Assembly: GCA_020438525.1 (NCBI GenBank)
Contig: JAGQUL010000218.1
Coordinates: 1 to 10,837 of the forward strand
Reading direction: 5' to 3'
Source of the DNA: Thermoleophilia bacterium
GTDB lineage: Bacteria > Actinomycetota > Thermoleophilia > Gaiellales > SKUG01
Length of the DNA stretch: 10,837 nt
The position numbers were made by a program, and so were the translations under genes. Positions within the stretch are counted from its first letter, which is position 1. Every line of letters begins with the position of its first letter. Below are positions 1-6,722 of the stretch, in pieces. The notes beneath the pieces are model-generated. The model saw only the letters and a list, made by a program, of their open reading frames with translations, was not told the DNA's origin and did not search any database.

Positions 1-497
1 GCCATCTGCTTGCCGGGCATGGCGTCCAAGGTGAAGCGGGCGGCGACTTCCGCGACGCGTCCGGCGCCGTTCGTGATCACCACGAACTGCACGACCATCA
101 GGATGAAGAACACGACGAGCCCGACCACGATGCTGCCACCGATCACGAACCCGCCGAAGGTCTGCACGACCTGTCCGGCATCGCCGTGCAGCAGGATCAG
201 GCGCGTCACGGAGATGTTGATCGCGAGGCGGAACAGCGTGGTGATCAGCAGCAGGGTCGGGAATGCGCTGAAGTCGAGCGCGCGCTGGGCGTACACGGAG
301 ATCAGCACGATCGTGAGCGCCGCGGCGATGTTGAGCGTGATGAACAGGTCCAGCATCACGTGCGGGACCGGCACGATCATCATCAGCACGACGAGCACGA
401 TGCCGAGCGCGACGAGCAGGTCGCTCTGGCGCAGCACGCGGCCGAGGATCCCCGATCCTCCCGGTGCGGTTGCGCTCATTGCGGTGGTCTCGCCCAT
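1..497 (-). CDS. flhA: FlhA, flagellar type III export gate (5' part, runs off the left edge)
   Basis: FlhA is the large inner-membrane subunit of the flagellar export gate. It couples proton flow to secretion and docks chaperone-substrate complexes through its cytoplasmic domain. Only the first 165 codons are here. They cover a short polar N-terminus, membrane segments at about residues 25-45, 48-68 and 112-141, and the family signature FRLAINISVTRLILLHGD at 89-106. The conserved FHIPEP-family stretch ending in RFTLDAMPGKQMA runs to the edge. The cytoplasmic half lies outside the window. The ATG at 497 has AGGGGAG just upstream (5 nt from AGGGG). A second in-frame ATG at 479 is possible but has a poorer ribosome site. 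The gene is separated from flhB by the plus-strand hydrolase gene and has its own promoter-like element at 625-682. Identity is certain; only the exact start is open. Confidence 0.95.
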   Translation of the reverse strand, partial: MGETTAMSATAPGGSGILGRVLRQSDLLVALGIVLVVLMMIVPVPHVMLDLFITLNIAAALTIVLISVYAQRALDFSAFPTLLLITTLFRLAINISVTRLILLHGDAGQVVQTFGGFVIGGSIVVGLVVFFILMVVQFVVITNGAGRVAEVAARFTLDAMPGKQM

Positions 498-539
498 GGT
501 CTCCCCTGCGGTACGTGCGTCCGGTGGCCGGAAATTGCG

Positions 540-580
540 CAAGGCGGGCTGGAACGAGTGCCGTTCCGTGGCCCGCCTTG
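540..580 (-). promoter_or_regulatory. Strong hairpin in the flhA leader
   Basis: A 10-bp perfect stem (CAAGGCGGGC with GCCCGCCTTG, 540-549 and 571-580) carries an inner 6-bp stem (GGAACG with CGTTCC, 551-556 and 562-567) and a 5-nt loop. It lies 43 nt upstream of the flhA ATG, inside the predicted leader of about 120 nt. On the minus strand it is followed by GCGCAATTTCC, which is not a clear U-tract, so a classic intrinsic terminator is not well supported. It could be an attenuator, an mRNA-stabilising element or a protein site. Its function is inferred only from structure and position. Confidence 0.5.
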
Positions 581-624
581 ATCAGTGAATCCGTCCTGGA
601 TGCACGCGTAGTGCTGTGGATCTC

Positions 625-682
625 CCCTCGACCCGTCGTCGCCCCCACTTGAACGGATTGGAGCGTGCTGGAAACCTTGCAA
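625..682 (-). promoter_or_regulatory. Sigma-28-type promoter with upstream element, flhA
   Basis: On the minus strand TTGCA-AGG-TTTCC (682-670) is followed by 16 nt, TTCAAGT (653-647), 14 nt and GTCGAGGG (632-625). The order and spacing match the elements before flbD, fliL and fliO. This is the weakest of the four: the upstream half is TTTCC instead of GATCC and the -10 is GTCGAG instead of CCGAAT. The predicted start near 618 gives flhA a leader of about 120 nt. The upstream element overlaps the likely -35 of the divergent hydrolase gene. Confidence 0.5.
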
Positions 683-705
683 GATCCGTGATTCGGTCGT
701 ACGGT
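677..705 (+). promoter_or_regulatory. Probable housekeeping-type promoter of the hydrolase gene (leaderless)
   Basis: TTGCAA (677-682) is 17 nt from TACGGT (700-705), which ends 6 nt before the ATG at 712. A TANNNT box 6-7 nt before a start codon is the usual signature of a leaderless gene in actinobacteria. The match to the -35 and -10 consensus is partial, so this is a moderate call. The -35 shares bases with the upstream element of the divergent flhA promoter. Confidence 0.4.
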
Positions 706-711
706 GGAGCC

Positions 712-1590
712 ATGGCCTTCCCCCAGGTCGATGGTGCGCAGCCCCGGCGCACCGGGACGGATGCGTCCTCCTCCCCCACGGGCTCGCAGCCGCGCATGGA
801 CGCGGACGCTCGAGCACGGGCGAAGCAGCTCGCGGCGCAGTTCAGCGCGCAGATGGAGCTCTCGATGATGCAGTCGCTCTCGCAGATGGGCGCGGGCGAG
901 GGTGGCGACGACGGTTCCGGCATGGACGATGGCTCCGGTGGTGCCGGTGGTGGTGACCTGGGGCTGGGCGCGGGCTTCGACCAGATGCAGCTGATGGCGA
1001 CGCTGTTCACGGGCCTGCAGAAGCGCGGGCTGAGCGCGGCGCAGCTGCAGGCGCAGATGTCGGCGTTCGGCGGGATGGGATCGATGGTCGGCGCCGGAGC
1101 GGGCAGCGAGGCGCAGCTGGCGCAGTCGCTGCTGGCGATGGTCGGCGGCGTGGACGGTGCGGGCGGCGCGGCAGGCGCGGGTGGTGCGGTTGCGCCTGCG
1201 AGCGCATCGAAGGATGCTGCGGCGAATGCCAGGATCGTGGCGCAGGTCGCCCGCGAGCACGGCGTGGATCCGGTGGCGGCCGTGGCGATGATGCTCGTGG
1301 AGAGCGGCGGCAATGCCGGCGCGGTCGGCGACGGCGGCACGAGCTTCGGGCTGTTCCAGCTGCACGAGGGCGGGATGCTCACGGCCGCGGGCCTGCAGCC
1401 GCAGCAGGCGTTCGATGCCCGGACGAATGCGTCCGTCGCGCTGAAGTCGTATGCGCACGAGTGGTCGAAGGGTCACGAGCGACGCACTGCCGGGCAGATC
1501 GCAGCGGCGTCGCAGCGACCGGCCGACCCGGTCGGGTACGCCGCCAAGGTCGACGCGACCATGGACCGCGCTCGCGCCCTGCTCTCGTGA
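712..1590 (+). CDS. Putative flagellar peptidoglycan hydrolase (SLT/lysozyme-fold)
   Basis: This 292-aa protein is predicted to cut the glycan strands of peptidoglycan, probably to open the wall for the growing rod. The C-terminal domain (about 170-292) is lysozyme-like. It has a helix with VESGG where E197 is the expected catalytic acid, then SFGLFQLHEGG (211-221) corresponding to the GL(M/F)Q motif, then a repeat-helix stretch FDARTNASVALKSYA. The N-terminal half is rich in Gly, Ala, Gln and Met, with a helix at 36-58 (AKQLAAQFSAQM...) that faintly recalls the FlgJ rod-binding segment. No signal peptide is visible, so export through the flagellar gate is a reasonable inference. The start at 712 is preferred because of the TANNNT box 6 nt upstream; an ATG at 616 would lie inside the flhA promoter. 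The gene is divergent from flhA and convergent with flhB. The exact specificity (transglycosylase or muramidase) is not visible. Confidence 0.8.
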   Translation: MAFPQVDGAQPRRTGTDASSSPTGSQPRMDADARARAKQLAAQFSAQMELSMMQSLSQMGAGEGGDDGSGMDDGSGGAGGGDLGLGAGFDQMQLMATLFTGLQKRGLSAAQLQAQMSAFGGMGSMVGAGAGSEAQLAQSLLAMVGGVDGAGGAAGAGGAVAPASASKDAAANARIVAQVAREHGVDPVAAVAMMLVESGGNAGAVGDGGTSFGLFQLHEGGMLTAAGLQPQQAFDARTNASVALKSYAHEWSKGHERRTAGQIAAASQRPADPVGYAAKVDATMDRARALLS

Positions 1591-1591
1591 C

Positions 1592-1622
1592 GTGTGTGAC
1601 GTGCGTGACGCGCGTCACACAC
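1592..1622. terminator. Hairpin between convergent hydrolase and flhB genes
   Basis: GTGTGTGACG (1592-1601) is the exact reverse complement of CGTCACACAC (1613-1622), with an 11-nt loop. It fills nearly all of the 36-nt gap between the two stop codons, so it is well placed to end transcription from both sides. There is no T-tract on either side. The left arm and loop are built from the near-repeat unit GTGACGYGY. Confidence 0.5.
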
Positions 1623-1626
1623 CTCG

Positions 1627-2733
1627 TCAGGCGGCGGTGCGGTCGCGGGTACGCTCGCCGGCAGCTCGCTGGCGCTCCTCGATCCGGTAGACGTAGGCGA
1701 GCACCTCGGCCACGGCGGCGTAGAGCTCGGCCGGGATCAGGTGCCCGACCTCGACGTTGGCATAGAGCTCGCGTGCGAGCGGTCGGTTCTCGACGCGCAT
1801 CACGCCGGCTTCGTCGGCGATCTCGCGGATGCGCAGCGCGAGCAGGTCGACGCCCTTGGCGACCACCTGTGGCGCGCCGCGCTCGGAGTCGTACTTGAGG
1901 GCGATCGAGTAGTGGGTCGGGTTGGTGATCACCACGTCGGCGGTGGGCACGTCGGAGAGCATCCGGCGCCGGGCCATGTCGCGCTGCCGGCGCCGCTGTG
2001 CCGCCTTGAGCTCGGGCGAGAGCTCCTGCTGCTTCATCTCCTGCTTGACCTCGTGCTTGGTCATCTTGAGGTTCTTCTCGTAGCGGTGACGCTGGTACAG
2101 GTAGTCGATGAGCGCGATCGCGACGTAGATGCCGGCCACGCGGAACCCGATTCCCATCGTGAGGTCGACGATCAGCGCGCCCGCGGCGATCGGCTCCACG
2201 TCGCCCAGGGCCATCAGCTCGTCGCGACGGTTCCACAGCACGAGACCTGCGGGCACGGCGACCGCCACGAGCTTGAGCAGGTTCTTGGCGAGCTCGAACA
2301 GCGCGGCCGGGCCGAAGCGCTGCTTGAACCCGCTGATCGGATTCAGCTTGGAGAAGCGCGGCTTGAGCACGCTCGGGGTGACCTTCGGCTTGACCTGCAC
2401 CACGCTCGCCAGCACGCCCACGACGAGCATGCCGAACATGATCGGCGCGGTCACCACGAGCATCACGCGGATCACGCCCATGAACAGCTCCATCACGTCC
2501 TCGATCTGGAACGAGGCGGTGCCGGCCTCGCCGAGCGTCTCGAAGCGGTGCCTCACGTCCACGACGAGCGCGCTCCACATCCGCGGGCCCCAGATCGTGA
2601 GGATGAGGAATCCGAAGAGCATCGCGAACGCGGAGTTGATCTCCATGCTGCGAAGGACGTTGCCTTCCTTGCGCGCGTCTTCACGACGTTTCGGTGTCGC
2701 TCGCTCGGTCTTGTCGGAGCCGGAGTCAGCCAT
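1627..2733 (-). CDS. flhB: FlhB, export gate and substrate-specificity switch
   Basis: FlhB forms part of the type III export gate and switches secretion from rod/hook subunits to filament subunits after autocleavage. The 368-aa protein has the family layout. It has an N-terminal basic segment with TERATPKRREDARKEG (9-24), four membrane segments between about 32 and 212, and a charged linker with KMTKHEVKQEMK (223-234). The cytoplasmic domain has the autocleavage motif NPTH at 271-274, within VVITNPTHYSIALKY. The C-terminal residues 351-368 form a short Arg-rich tail. Its ATG overlaps the end of fliR by 8 nt (ATGGCTGA), which implies translational coupling. It is the last gene of the fliO-flhB unit. 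In most operons flhA follows directly; here the hydrolase gene lies between. Confidence 0.97.
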   Translation of the reverse strand: MADSGSDKTERATPKRREDARKEGNVLRSMEINSAFAMLFGFLILTIWGPRMWSALVVDVRHRFETLGEAGTASFQIEDVMELFMGVIRVMLVVTAPIMFGMLVVGVLASVVQVKPKVTPSVLKPRFSKLNPISGFKQRFGPAALFELAKNLLKLVAVAVPAGLVLWNRRDELMALGDVEPIAAGALIVDLTMGIGFRVAGIYVAIALIDYLYQRHRYEKNLKMTKHEVKQEMKQQELSPELKAAQRRRQRDMARRRMLSDVPTADVVITNPTHYSIALKYDSERGAPQVVAKGVDLLALRIREIADEAGVMRVENRPLARELYANVEVGHLIPAELYAAVAEVLAYVYRIEERQRAAGERTRDRTAA

Positions 2734-3538
2734 TCGCGGCGGTCACCTCCCCCGGCTGCTCGACCTTGGCAGCGACCACGCCCACCCCGGCGACCACGTC
2801 GTTGACGCGGCGCTCGAGGAAGCCCGTGAACGTCGGCAGGGTGATGATCACCGCGACCAGCCCGACGCTGATCTTGAGCGGGATGCCGACGAAGAAGACG
2901 TTCATCTGCGGAACGACGCGCGCCACGATGCCGAGCACCACGTCGACGAGCAGCAGCGTGACGAGCACCGGCGCCGCGATCTGGAACGCCATCATGAACA
3001 GGCCGGAGAACGCTGCGAACAGGTTGCTGCTCATCTGCTCCACGTCGGGCACGCCCCCGACCGGCACGATGTCGAACGATCGCGTGAAGCCCACGAGCAT
3101 CCAGTGGTGCCCGTTGACGGACAGGAACGCAAGGGTCGCGACGAGCGAGTAGAACGAGCCGAGCACGCTTGCCTGCACGTTGTTGACCGGATCGATGATG
3201 TTCGCCATCGAGAAGCCGATCGACGTGTCGATCAGCGACGCGCCGACCTGGACCGCGGTGAACACGATCGCGACCGAGAACCCGATCGCGAGACCGACGA
3301 CCGATTCGAGCAGCATCGAGATCAGCAGTCCGAGCACGTCGGTGGGGACGTCCGGCTGCTGGCCCATCACGATCGGGGTCATGGTGGCGGCGAGCACCAG
3401 CAGCGCCATCACCTTGATCCGCACCGGGATCATCTTCGAGCTGAACACCGGCGCGATCAGGAACATCCCGCTCAGCCGCGCGACGATCAGCATGAAGCCG
3501 ACCACCTGCGTCAGTGCGATGTCGAGCGGGATCTGCAT
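2726..3538 (-). CDS. fliR: FliR, export gate membrane protein
   Basis: FliR assembles with FliP and FliQ into the helical FliP5-FliQ4-FliR1 core of the export gate in the inner membrane. The 270-aa protein is of usual length and consists of hydrophobic segments throughout, starting LTQVVGFMLIVARLSGMFL (9-27), with the family features RIKVMALLVLAATM (40-53) and a run of aromatic and small residues near SFYSLVATLAFLSVNGHH in the centre. The ATG at 3538 lies 13 nt after the fliQ stop; upstream is only a weak purine-rich site (GGCGGCGAG), fitting coupled translation. It overlaps flhB by 8 nt. Identity rests on sequence character together with the fixed fliP-fliQ-fliR-flhB order. Confidence 0.95.
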   Translation of the reverse strand: MQIPLDIALTQVVGFMLIVARLSGMFLIAPVFSSKMIPVRIKVMALLVLAATMTPIVMGQQPDVPTDVLGLLISMLLESVVGLAIGFSVAIVFTAVQVGASLIDTSIGFSMANIIDPVNNVQASVLGSFYSLVATLAFLSVNGHHWMLVGFTRSFDIVPVGGVPDVEQMSSNLFAAFSGLFMMAFQIAAPVLVTLLLVDVVLGIVARVVPQMNVFFVGIPLKISVGLVAVIITLPTFTGFLERRVNDVVAGVGVVAAKVEQPGEVTAANG

Positions 3539-3551
3539 CTCGCCGCCGCCG

Positions 3552-3848
3552 TCAGCCCTTCGCGACGATCGACGGGATGTCGCGCAGCATGCCCTCGGTG
3601 TACGTGACCATCACGTTGAGCATCCAGGGACCGGCGACCGCGAGCACCGCGACGATCGCGATGATCTTCGGGATGAACACGAGCGTCTGCTCCTGGATCT
3701 GCGTGACGGCCTGGAAGATCGAGACGACCAGGCCCACGATCAGTCCCACGATCAGGATCGGGCCACCGACCTGGAGCGTGATCCAGATCGCCTTGCCCGC
3801 CACCGCCGTGACGTCGCCGTCGGTCATCGTTGCGTGGATTGCCTGCAT
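3552..3848 (-). CDS. fliQ: FliQ, export gate membrane protein
   Basis: FliQ is the small two-helix gate subunit that packs around FliP and FliR. The 98-aa product has the family signature VSIFQAVTQIQEQTL followed by FIPKI between two hydrophobic helices (about 19-48 and 64-86). The usual FliQ N-terminus corresponds to the internal MTDGDV at residue 8. The upstream ATG at 3848 is chosen because a very good ribosome site (GGGGGAGG, 6 nt away) precedes it, whereas the internal ATG at 3827 has none. That ribosome site is also the coding sequence for the Gly-rich end of FliP, whose stop is 2 nt before this ATG, so the two genes are tightly coupled. Confidence 0.96.
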   Translation of the reverse strand: MQAIHATMTDGDVTAVAGKAIWITLQVGGPILIVGLIVGLVVSIFQAVTQIQEQTLVFIPKIIAIVAVLAVAGPWMLNVMVTYTEGMLRDIPSIVAKG

Positions 3849-3850
3849 GG

Positions 3851-4744
3851 CTAGCCTCCCCCTCCGAAGCTGACGACGAGGCTCTGGATGGTGAGCCCCC
3901 AGCCGTCGACGAGCACGAACAACAGGATCTTGAACGGAAGCGAGATCATCACCGGTGGCAGCATGATCATGCCCATGCTCATGAGCGTGGACGCGACAAC
4001 CATGTCGATGATCAGGAACGGAACGAAGATCAGGAACCCGATCTGGAACGCGGTCTTGAGCTCGCTGATCAGGAACGCCGGGATCAGCACGTAGGTCGGC
4101 ACGTCGGCGCGGGTCTCGGGGCGCTTCTCGTCGGCGAGCCGAACGAAGAGCGCGAGGTCCTCGTCGTCCACCTGCTTGAACATGAACTCGCGCAGCGGCA
4201 CCTGTGCGCGGTCGATCGCGACCTGCTGGGTGATCTGCTTGTCCTGGTACGGCTGGATCGCGGTCTTGTTGACGGCGCTGAAGGTGGGGAACATCACGAA
4301 CAGCGTGAGGAACAGCGACAGGCCGATCAGCACCTGGTTGGGCGGCATCGTGGGCGTGCCGATCGCGTTGCGCACGAAGCCCATCACGATCAGGATCCGG
4401 GTGAAGCCGGTCATCATGATGAGGATCGAGGGCGCGAGCGCCAGCACGGTCATCACGACGAGGATCTGGATCGCGGTGGATGCCTCGCCGCCGTCGCCGG
4501 TGTCGATGTTGATGTCGATGCCGCTGCCGCCGGTGCCGCCGGCGCCCTGTCCGGCGCCCTGCCCGGCAGCCGCGCCGGCCCCTGATCCGGGAGCGGCAGC
4601 CTGCTGCTGGGTCGTGGTGGTCGCGGCGCCGGCCTGTGCGGCGCTCGCCGCGGGTGCCACGGCGCACAGCAGCACGATGCATGCCACCAGCGCGGCGAGC
4701 GCGAGGCGGGCGATCAGTGCGGGATGTCGTCGGGTGCGGGCCAT
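3851..4744 (-). CDS. fliP: FliP, export gate membrane protein
   Basis: FliP is the main pore subunit of the flagellar export gate. From the ATG at 4744 the product is 297 aa. A cleavable signal peptide (basic MARTRRH, hydrophobic core 15-33, ending near ASAAQA) is followed by a low-complexity Ala/Gly/Gln linker to about residue 90. The conserved FliP core includes [20 protein letters not shown] (106-125), [19 protein letters not shown] (129-147), [11 protein letters not shown] (227-237) and [19 protein letters not shown] (260-278). It is longer than the enterobacterial protein (about 245 aa), mainly because of the linker. No ribosome site is seen before 4744; an ATG at 4780 and a GTG at 4846 are in frame, but both would place extra residues before the signal peptide. 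The 141-nt gap to fliO is the only real spacing within this unit. Confidence 0.95.
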   Translation of the reverse strand: MARTRRHPALIARLALAALVACIVLLCAVAPAASAAQAGAATTTTQQQAAAPGSGAGAAAGQGAGQGAGGTGGSGIDINIDTGDGGEASTAIQILVVMTVLALAPSILIMMTGFTRILIVMGFVRNAIGTPTMPPNQVLIGLSLFLTLFVMFPTFSAVNKTAIQPYQDKQITQQVAIDRAQVPLREFMFKQVDDEDLALFVRLADEKRPETRADVPTYVLIPAFLISELKTAFQIGFLIFVPFLIIDMVVASTLMSMGMIMLPPVMISLPFKILLFVLVDGWGLTIQSLVVSFGGGG

Positions 4745-4840
4745 GGAAGGAGGTCTCGTGCGATCGGTGTCGCCGTCCATGGCCCGTGCGGGTGAGGTGC
4801 GCGCCTTCCGCCTGCGTCCTGCGGGCGGAGTGTCGGCGCG

Positions 4841-4852
4841 CTGCACGTGCAG
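4841..4852. repeat. Perfect 12-bp palindrome in the fliO-fliP gap
   Basis: CTGCACGTGCAG is a perfect palindrome 97 nt upstream of the fliP start. It could be an operator for a dimeric regulator, but no second copy was noticed in the intergenic regions and a GC-rich palindrome of this length can arise by chance. Confidence 0.25.
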
Positions 4853-4885
4853 TCGCGTGGTGTCGCGTGTGCGGTGGTGCTCGGG

Positions 4886-5584
4886 CTACCTCGCCGTGCT
4901 CATTCGAAGGTTGTCGAGGAAACGCTTGAGGAAGGGCTGGTCGTTGCTGCCGGCGCCGCCCATGCCCTGCGGCACGCCGGGCTGGCTGCCCATCATCGCG
5001 CCGGCGAGCATCGACTGGAACTCGCCCTTGCCGGCGTCGCCGCTCGCGGCGGCGAGCGCGTTCGCATCGAGCTCGCCGATCCTGGTGATCGACTGCTCGG
5101 TCGCACCGACGAGCACGAGCTCCTTGCCGACGCGCACCAGGTGCAGCGCCCGGCCCTGTGCGAGCGGCGTGGTCGCGACCACGTCGATCACGCCGGCCGT
5201 GCCGGCGACGCCCTGCAGGCGGGTCTGCCCCCAGCGCTTGAGCAGCCAGTGCACGGCGTAGATCACGCCGAGCACGACCACGAGACCGAACAGGAACCGT
5301 CCGATCGAGCCGCTGCTCGAGCTGCCGGAGCCCTTCGCCGAGTCGCCGGAGCCGGAATCGGCGAACGCCTTGGAGTCGAGCTTCTCCGCCTCGAAGTCGG
5401 ATTCCGCCTTCCGGCGGTCGGCGGCGCTCTGGTCGTCCTTCGTGGCGGGCGACGACGAGTCGGCCTGCTTCGTCGCCGGCTGCTGCGTCGCAGCGTCGAC
5501 CGCGAGTGCGTTCGACGCGCCGAAGACCAGCAGCATGGCTGCGACGAGCGCAAGCAGCACGATTGGATGTGGGCGTACCTTCAC
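4886..5584 (-). CDS. fliO: FliO-like export gate assembly factor
   Basis: FliO helps FliP fold and oligomerise during export gate assembly. The 232-aa protein starts with a signal-peptide-like segment (hydrophobic 8-26, then NALAVDA), followed by a Ser/Asp/Lys-rich linker to about residue 92. One membrane segment follows (94-116, GRFLFGLVVVLGVIYAVHWLL), and then a small domain of the FliO type, DVVATTPLAQGRALHLVRVG with LVLVGATEQSITRI. The Gly/Met-rich C-terminal tail ends FLKRFLDNLRMSTAR. It resembles the FliO/FliZ protein of Gram-positive bacteria, with an N-terminal signal and a long extracytoplasmic linker. The GTG start at 5584 has no ribosome site but lies 7 nt after the -10 box of a sigma-28-type promoter, so it is probably leaderless. 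FliO sequences diverge strongly; the call relies on topology, the C-terminal motif and position before fliP. Confidence 0.88.
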   Translation of the reverse strand: MKVRPHPIVLLALVAAMLLVFGASNALAVDAATQQPATKQADSSSPATKDDQSAADRRKAESDFEAEKLDSKAFADSGSGDSAKGSGSSSSGSIGRFLFGLVVVLGVIYAVHWLLKRWGQTRLQGVAGTAGVIDVVATTPLAQGRALHLVRVGKELVLVGATEQSITRIGELDANALAAASGDAGKGEFQSMLAGAMMGSQPGVPQGMGGAGSNDQPFLKRFLDNLRMSTAR

Positions 5585-5591
5585 GCTGTGC

Positions 5592-5649
5592 GATTCGGAC
5601 GCGCCGTGATGCTGCTTGAACCGATCGGAGCAGGTGGGATCAATTGCAA
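5592..5649 (-). promoter_or_regulatory. Sigma-28-type promoter with upstream element, fliO unit
   Basis: TTGCA-ATT-GATCC (5649-5637), 16 nt, TTCAAGC (5620-5614), 14 nt, TCCGAATC (5599-5592), read on the minus strand. The -10 ends 7 nt before the GTG of fliO, which implies a leaderless mRNA. The core matches the known sigma-28/WhiG pattern (TAAA, 16 nt, GCCGATAA) in spacing, with TCAA in place of TAAA. The upstream element directly follows the hairpin at 5651-5672. Confidence 0.65.
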
Positions 5650-5650
5650 A

Positions 5651-5672
5651 GGACGCCGCGTCGGCGGCGTCC
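5651..5672 (-). terminator. Hairpin ending the fliL-fliN unit
   Basis: GGACGCCGC (5651-5659) and GCGGCGTCC (5664-5672) form a perfect 9-bp GC-rich stem with a 4-nt loop, 32 nt downstream of the fliN-type stop. On the minus strand the stem is followed by TTTGCAATT, a weak U-tract. The TTTGCA is also the start of the upstream element of the fliO promoter, so terminator and promoter abut. Confidence 0.65.
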
Positions 5673-5704
5673 GGTGCACTGATTCGATGAGCGGACGGTG
5701 GCTG

Positions 5705-6679
5705 TCAGCCGAGGCCGCGCAGGCGGTCCTCGGGCGAGACGATCTCGGTGACGCGGATGCCGAACTCCTCGTCGATCACCACGACCTCGCCGCGAGCGAT
5801 CACGCGGTCGTTGACCTTGATGTCGAGGGGATCGCCGGCGAGCTTGCCGAGCTCGATGATCGAGCCGATCGAGAAGTCGACGAGCTCGCGGATCGTGCGC
5901 TGCGTGTTGCCGAGCTCGACGGTCAGCGGCAGCGGCACGTTCATCAGCAGGTCGAGGTCGGCCTGGCTGCGAGCCTGCTCCGCCGCGGTGGCCGCGGCAG
6001 CGCTTGCGAGCTGCACCACGTTGTCGGCGGCGGGTGTCGCTGCTGCGGGTGCAGCGGTGACGGGTGCCGGACCAGCAGGCTCGGGCTGCACCTCCGCTGC
6101 CGGCTCGGCCGCGGGCTGCGCCGCTGCTGCGGGCTGCTCATCGAGCGGCACGGCGGCCATGGCGGTTGCCGGGGTCGCTCCGTAGATCTCGAGCCAGGTC
6201 ACGAGGTCCGCATCGGCGTCGGCGACGATCGCGAGGGGACCGAAGCCGTCGATCGCCAGCGCGCCGACGCTGCGGGTTCCGACTCCGTCGTGTGCAGGAA
6301 GCTCCGCCTCCATGCCGAGGTCGATCTCGCCGGCGGTGATCTGCTGGGCTGCGCCGTCGCCAAGTACGTCGACGGTTCGCGACAGCATGTCGCTGAATGC
6401 GACGGTCAGCGCATCGAGGTGCATTTCGGTGAGCACCGCGCCGCGGTCGCCGGTACCGCCGATCAGCAGGTCGGACAGGCCGGTGGCGTCGTCGTTGGTG
6501 ATGAACCAGGTCAGTCGTCCGCCGGAGACGAACGGCAGGTCGAAGCGCAGGATCGCGCTCGAATCAGGCGGGTCGCACGGCACGACCTGGACGTCTCGTC
6601 CGAGCTTGTTGCGCGCGACATCGGCCGCGCCTTCAAGGGCGGCGGCGAGCAGCAGTGCGGGCTTCGTGTCGTCGCTCAT
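5705..6679 (-). CDS. fliN: FliN/FliY-type C-ring switch protein with extra N-terminal domain
   Basis: This protein forms part of the cytoplasmic C-ring that sets rotation direction and receives export substrates. The 324-aa product has three parts. Residues 1-170 form a folded domain with LLIGGTG (71-77) and LTEMHLDALTVAFSDML (83-99), resembling the CheC/FliY and FliM-middle-domain fold. Residues 175-235 are an Ala/Pro/Gln-rich linker. Residues 241-324 are a standard FliN/SpoA domain (LLMNVPLPLTVELG, IGSIIELGKLAGDPLDIKVN, ARGEVVVIDEEFGIRVTEI). Plain FliN is about 100-140 aa, so FliY is the better analogue. In the helix where CheC phosphatases have E..N after DA, Val and Ser are seen here, so phosphatase activity is doubtful. 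No FliM-type N-terminal CheY-binding peptide is evident. No separate fliM lies next to it, which is unusual. The gene follows fliL after 43 nt; the ribosome site is weak. Confidence 0.9.
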   Translation of the reverse strand: MSDDTKPALLLAAALEGAADVARNKLGRDVQVVPCDPPDSSAILRFDLPFVSGGRLTWFITNDDATGLSDLLIGGTGDRGAVLTEMHLDALTVAFSDMLSRTVDVLGDGAAQQITAGEIDLGMEAELPAHDGVGTRSVGALAIDGFGPLAIVADADADLVTWLEIYGATPATAMAAVPLDEQPAAAAQPAAEPAAEVQPEPAGPAPVTAAPAAATPAADNVVQLASAAAATAAEQARSQADLDLLMNVPLPLTVELGNTQRTIRELVDFSIGSIIELGKLAGDPLDIKVNDRVIARGEVVVIDEEFGIRVTEIVSPEDRLRGLG

Positions 6680-6722
6680 CTCGTGTCCGGTCTCGTGGTT
6701 CGTCCTGGGTCTCGGTGCGGGC

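Noticed and set aside
616..711. Upstream ATG (616) as the start of the hydrolase gene
   Set aside because: It would add 32 Arg-rich residues without family similarity, lies within the flhA promoter, and has no ribosome site; the ATG at 712 has a leaderless-type box in place.
1741..3607. Long plus-strand frames rich in His, Asp, Glu and Arg opposite flhB and fliR
   Set aside because: They are shadow frames caused by the strong G/C third-position bias of the genes on the other strand; the minus-strand products are clear FlhB and FliR.
4747..4760. AAGGAGGT followed by GTG on the plus strand within the fliP 5' region
   Set aside because: It looks like a perfect ribosome site, but the frame behind it is antisense to fliP and fliO, has no recognisable domain and the spacing of 3 nt is too short.
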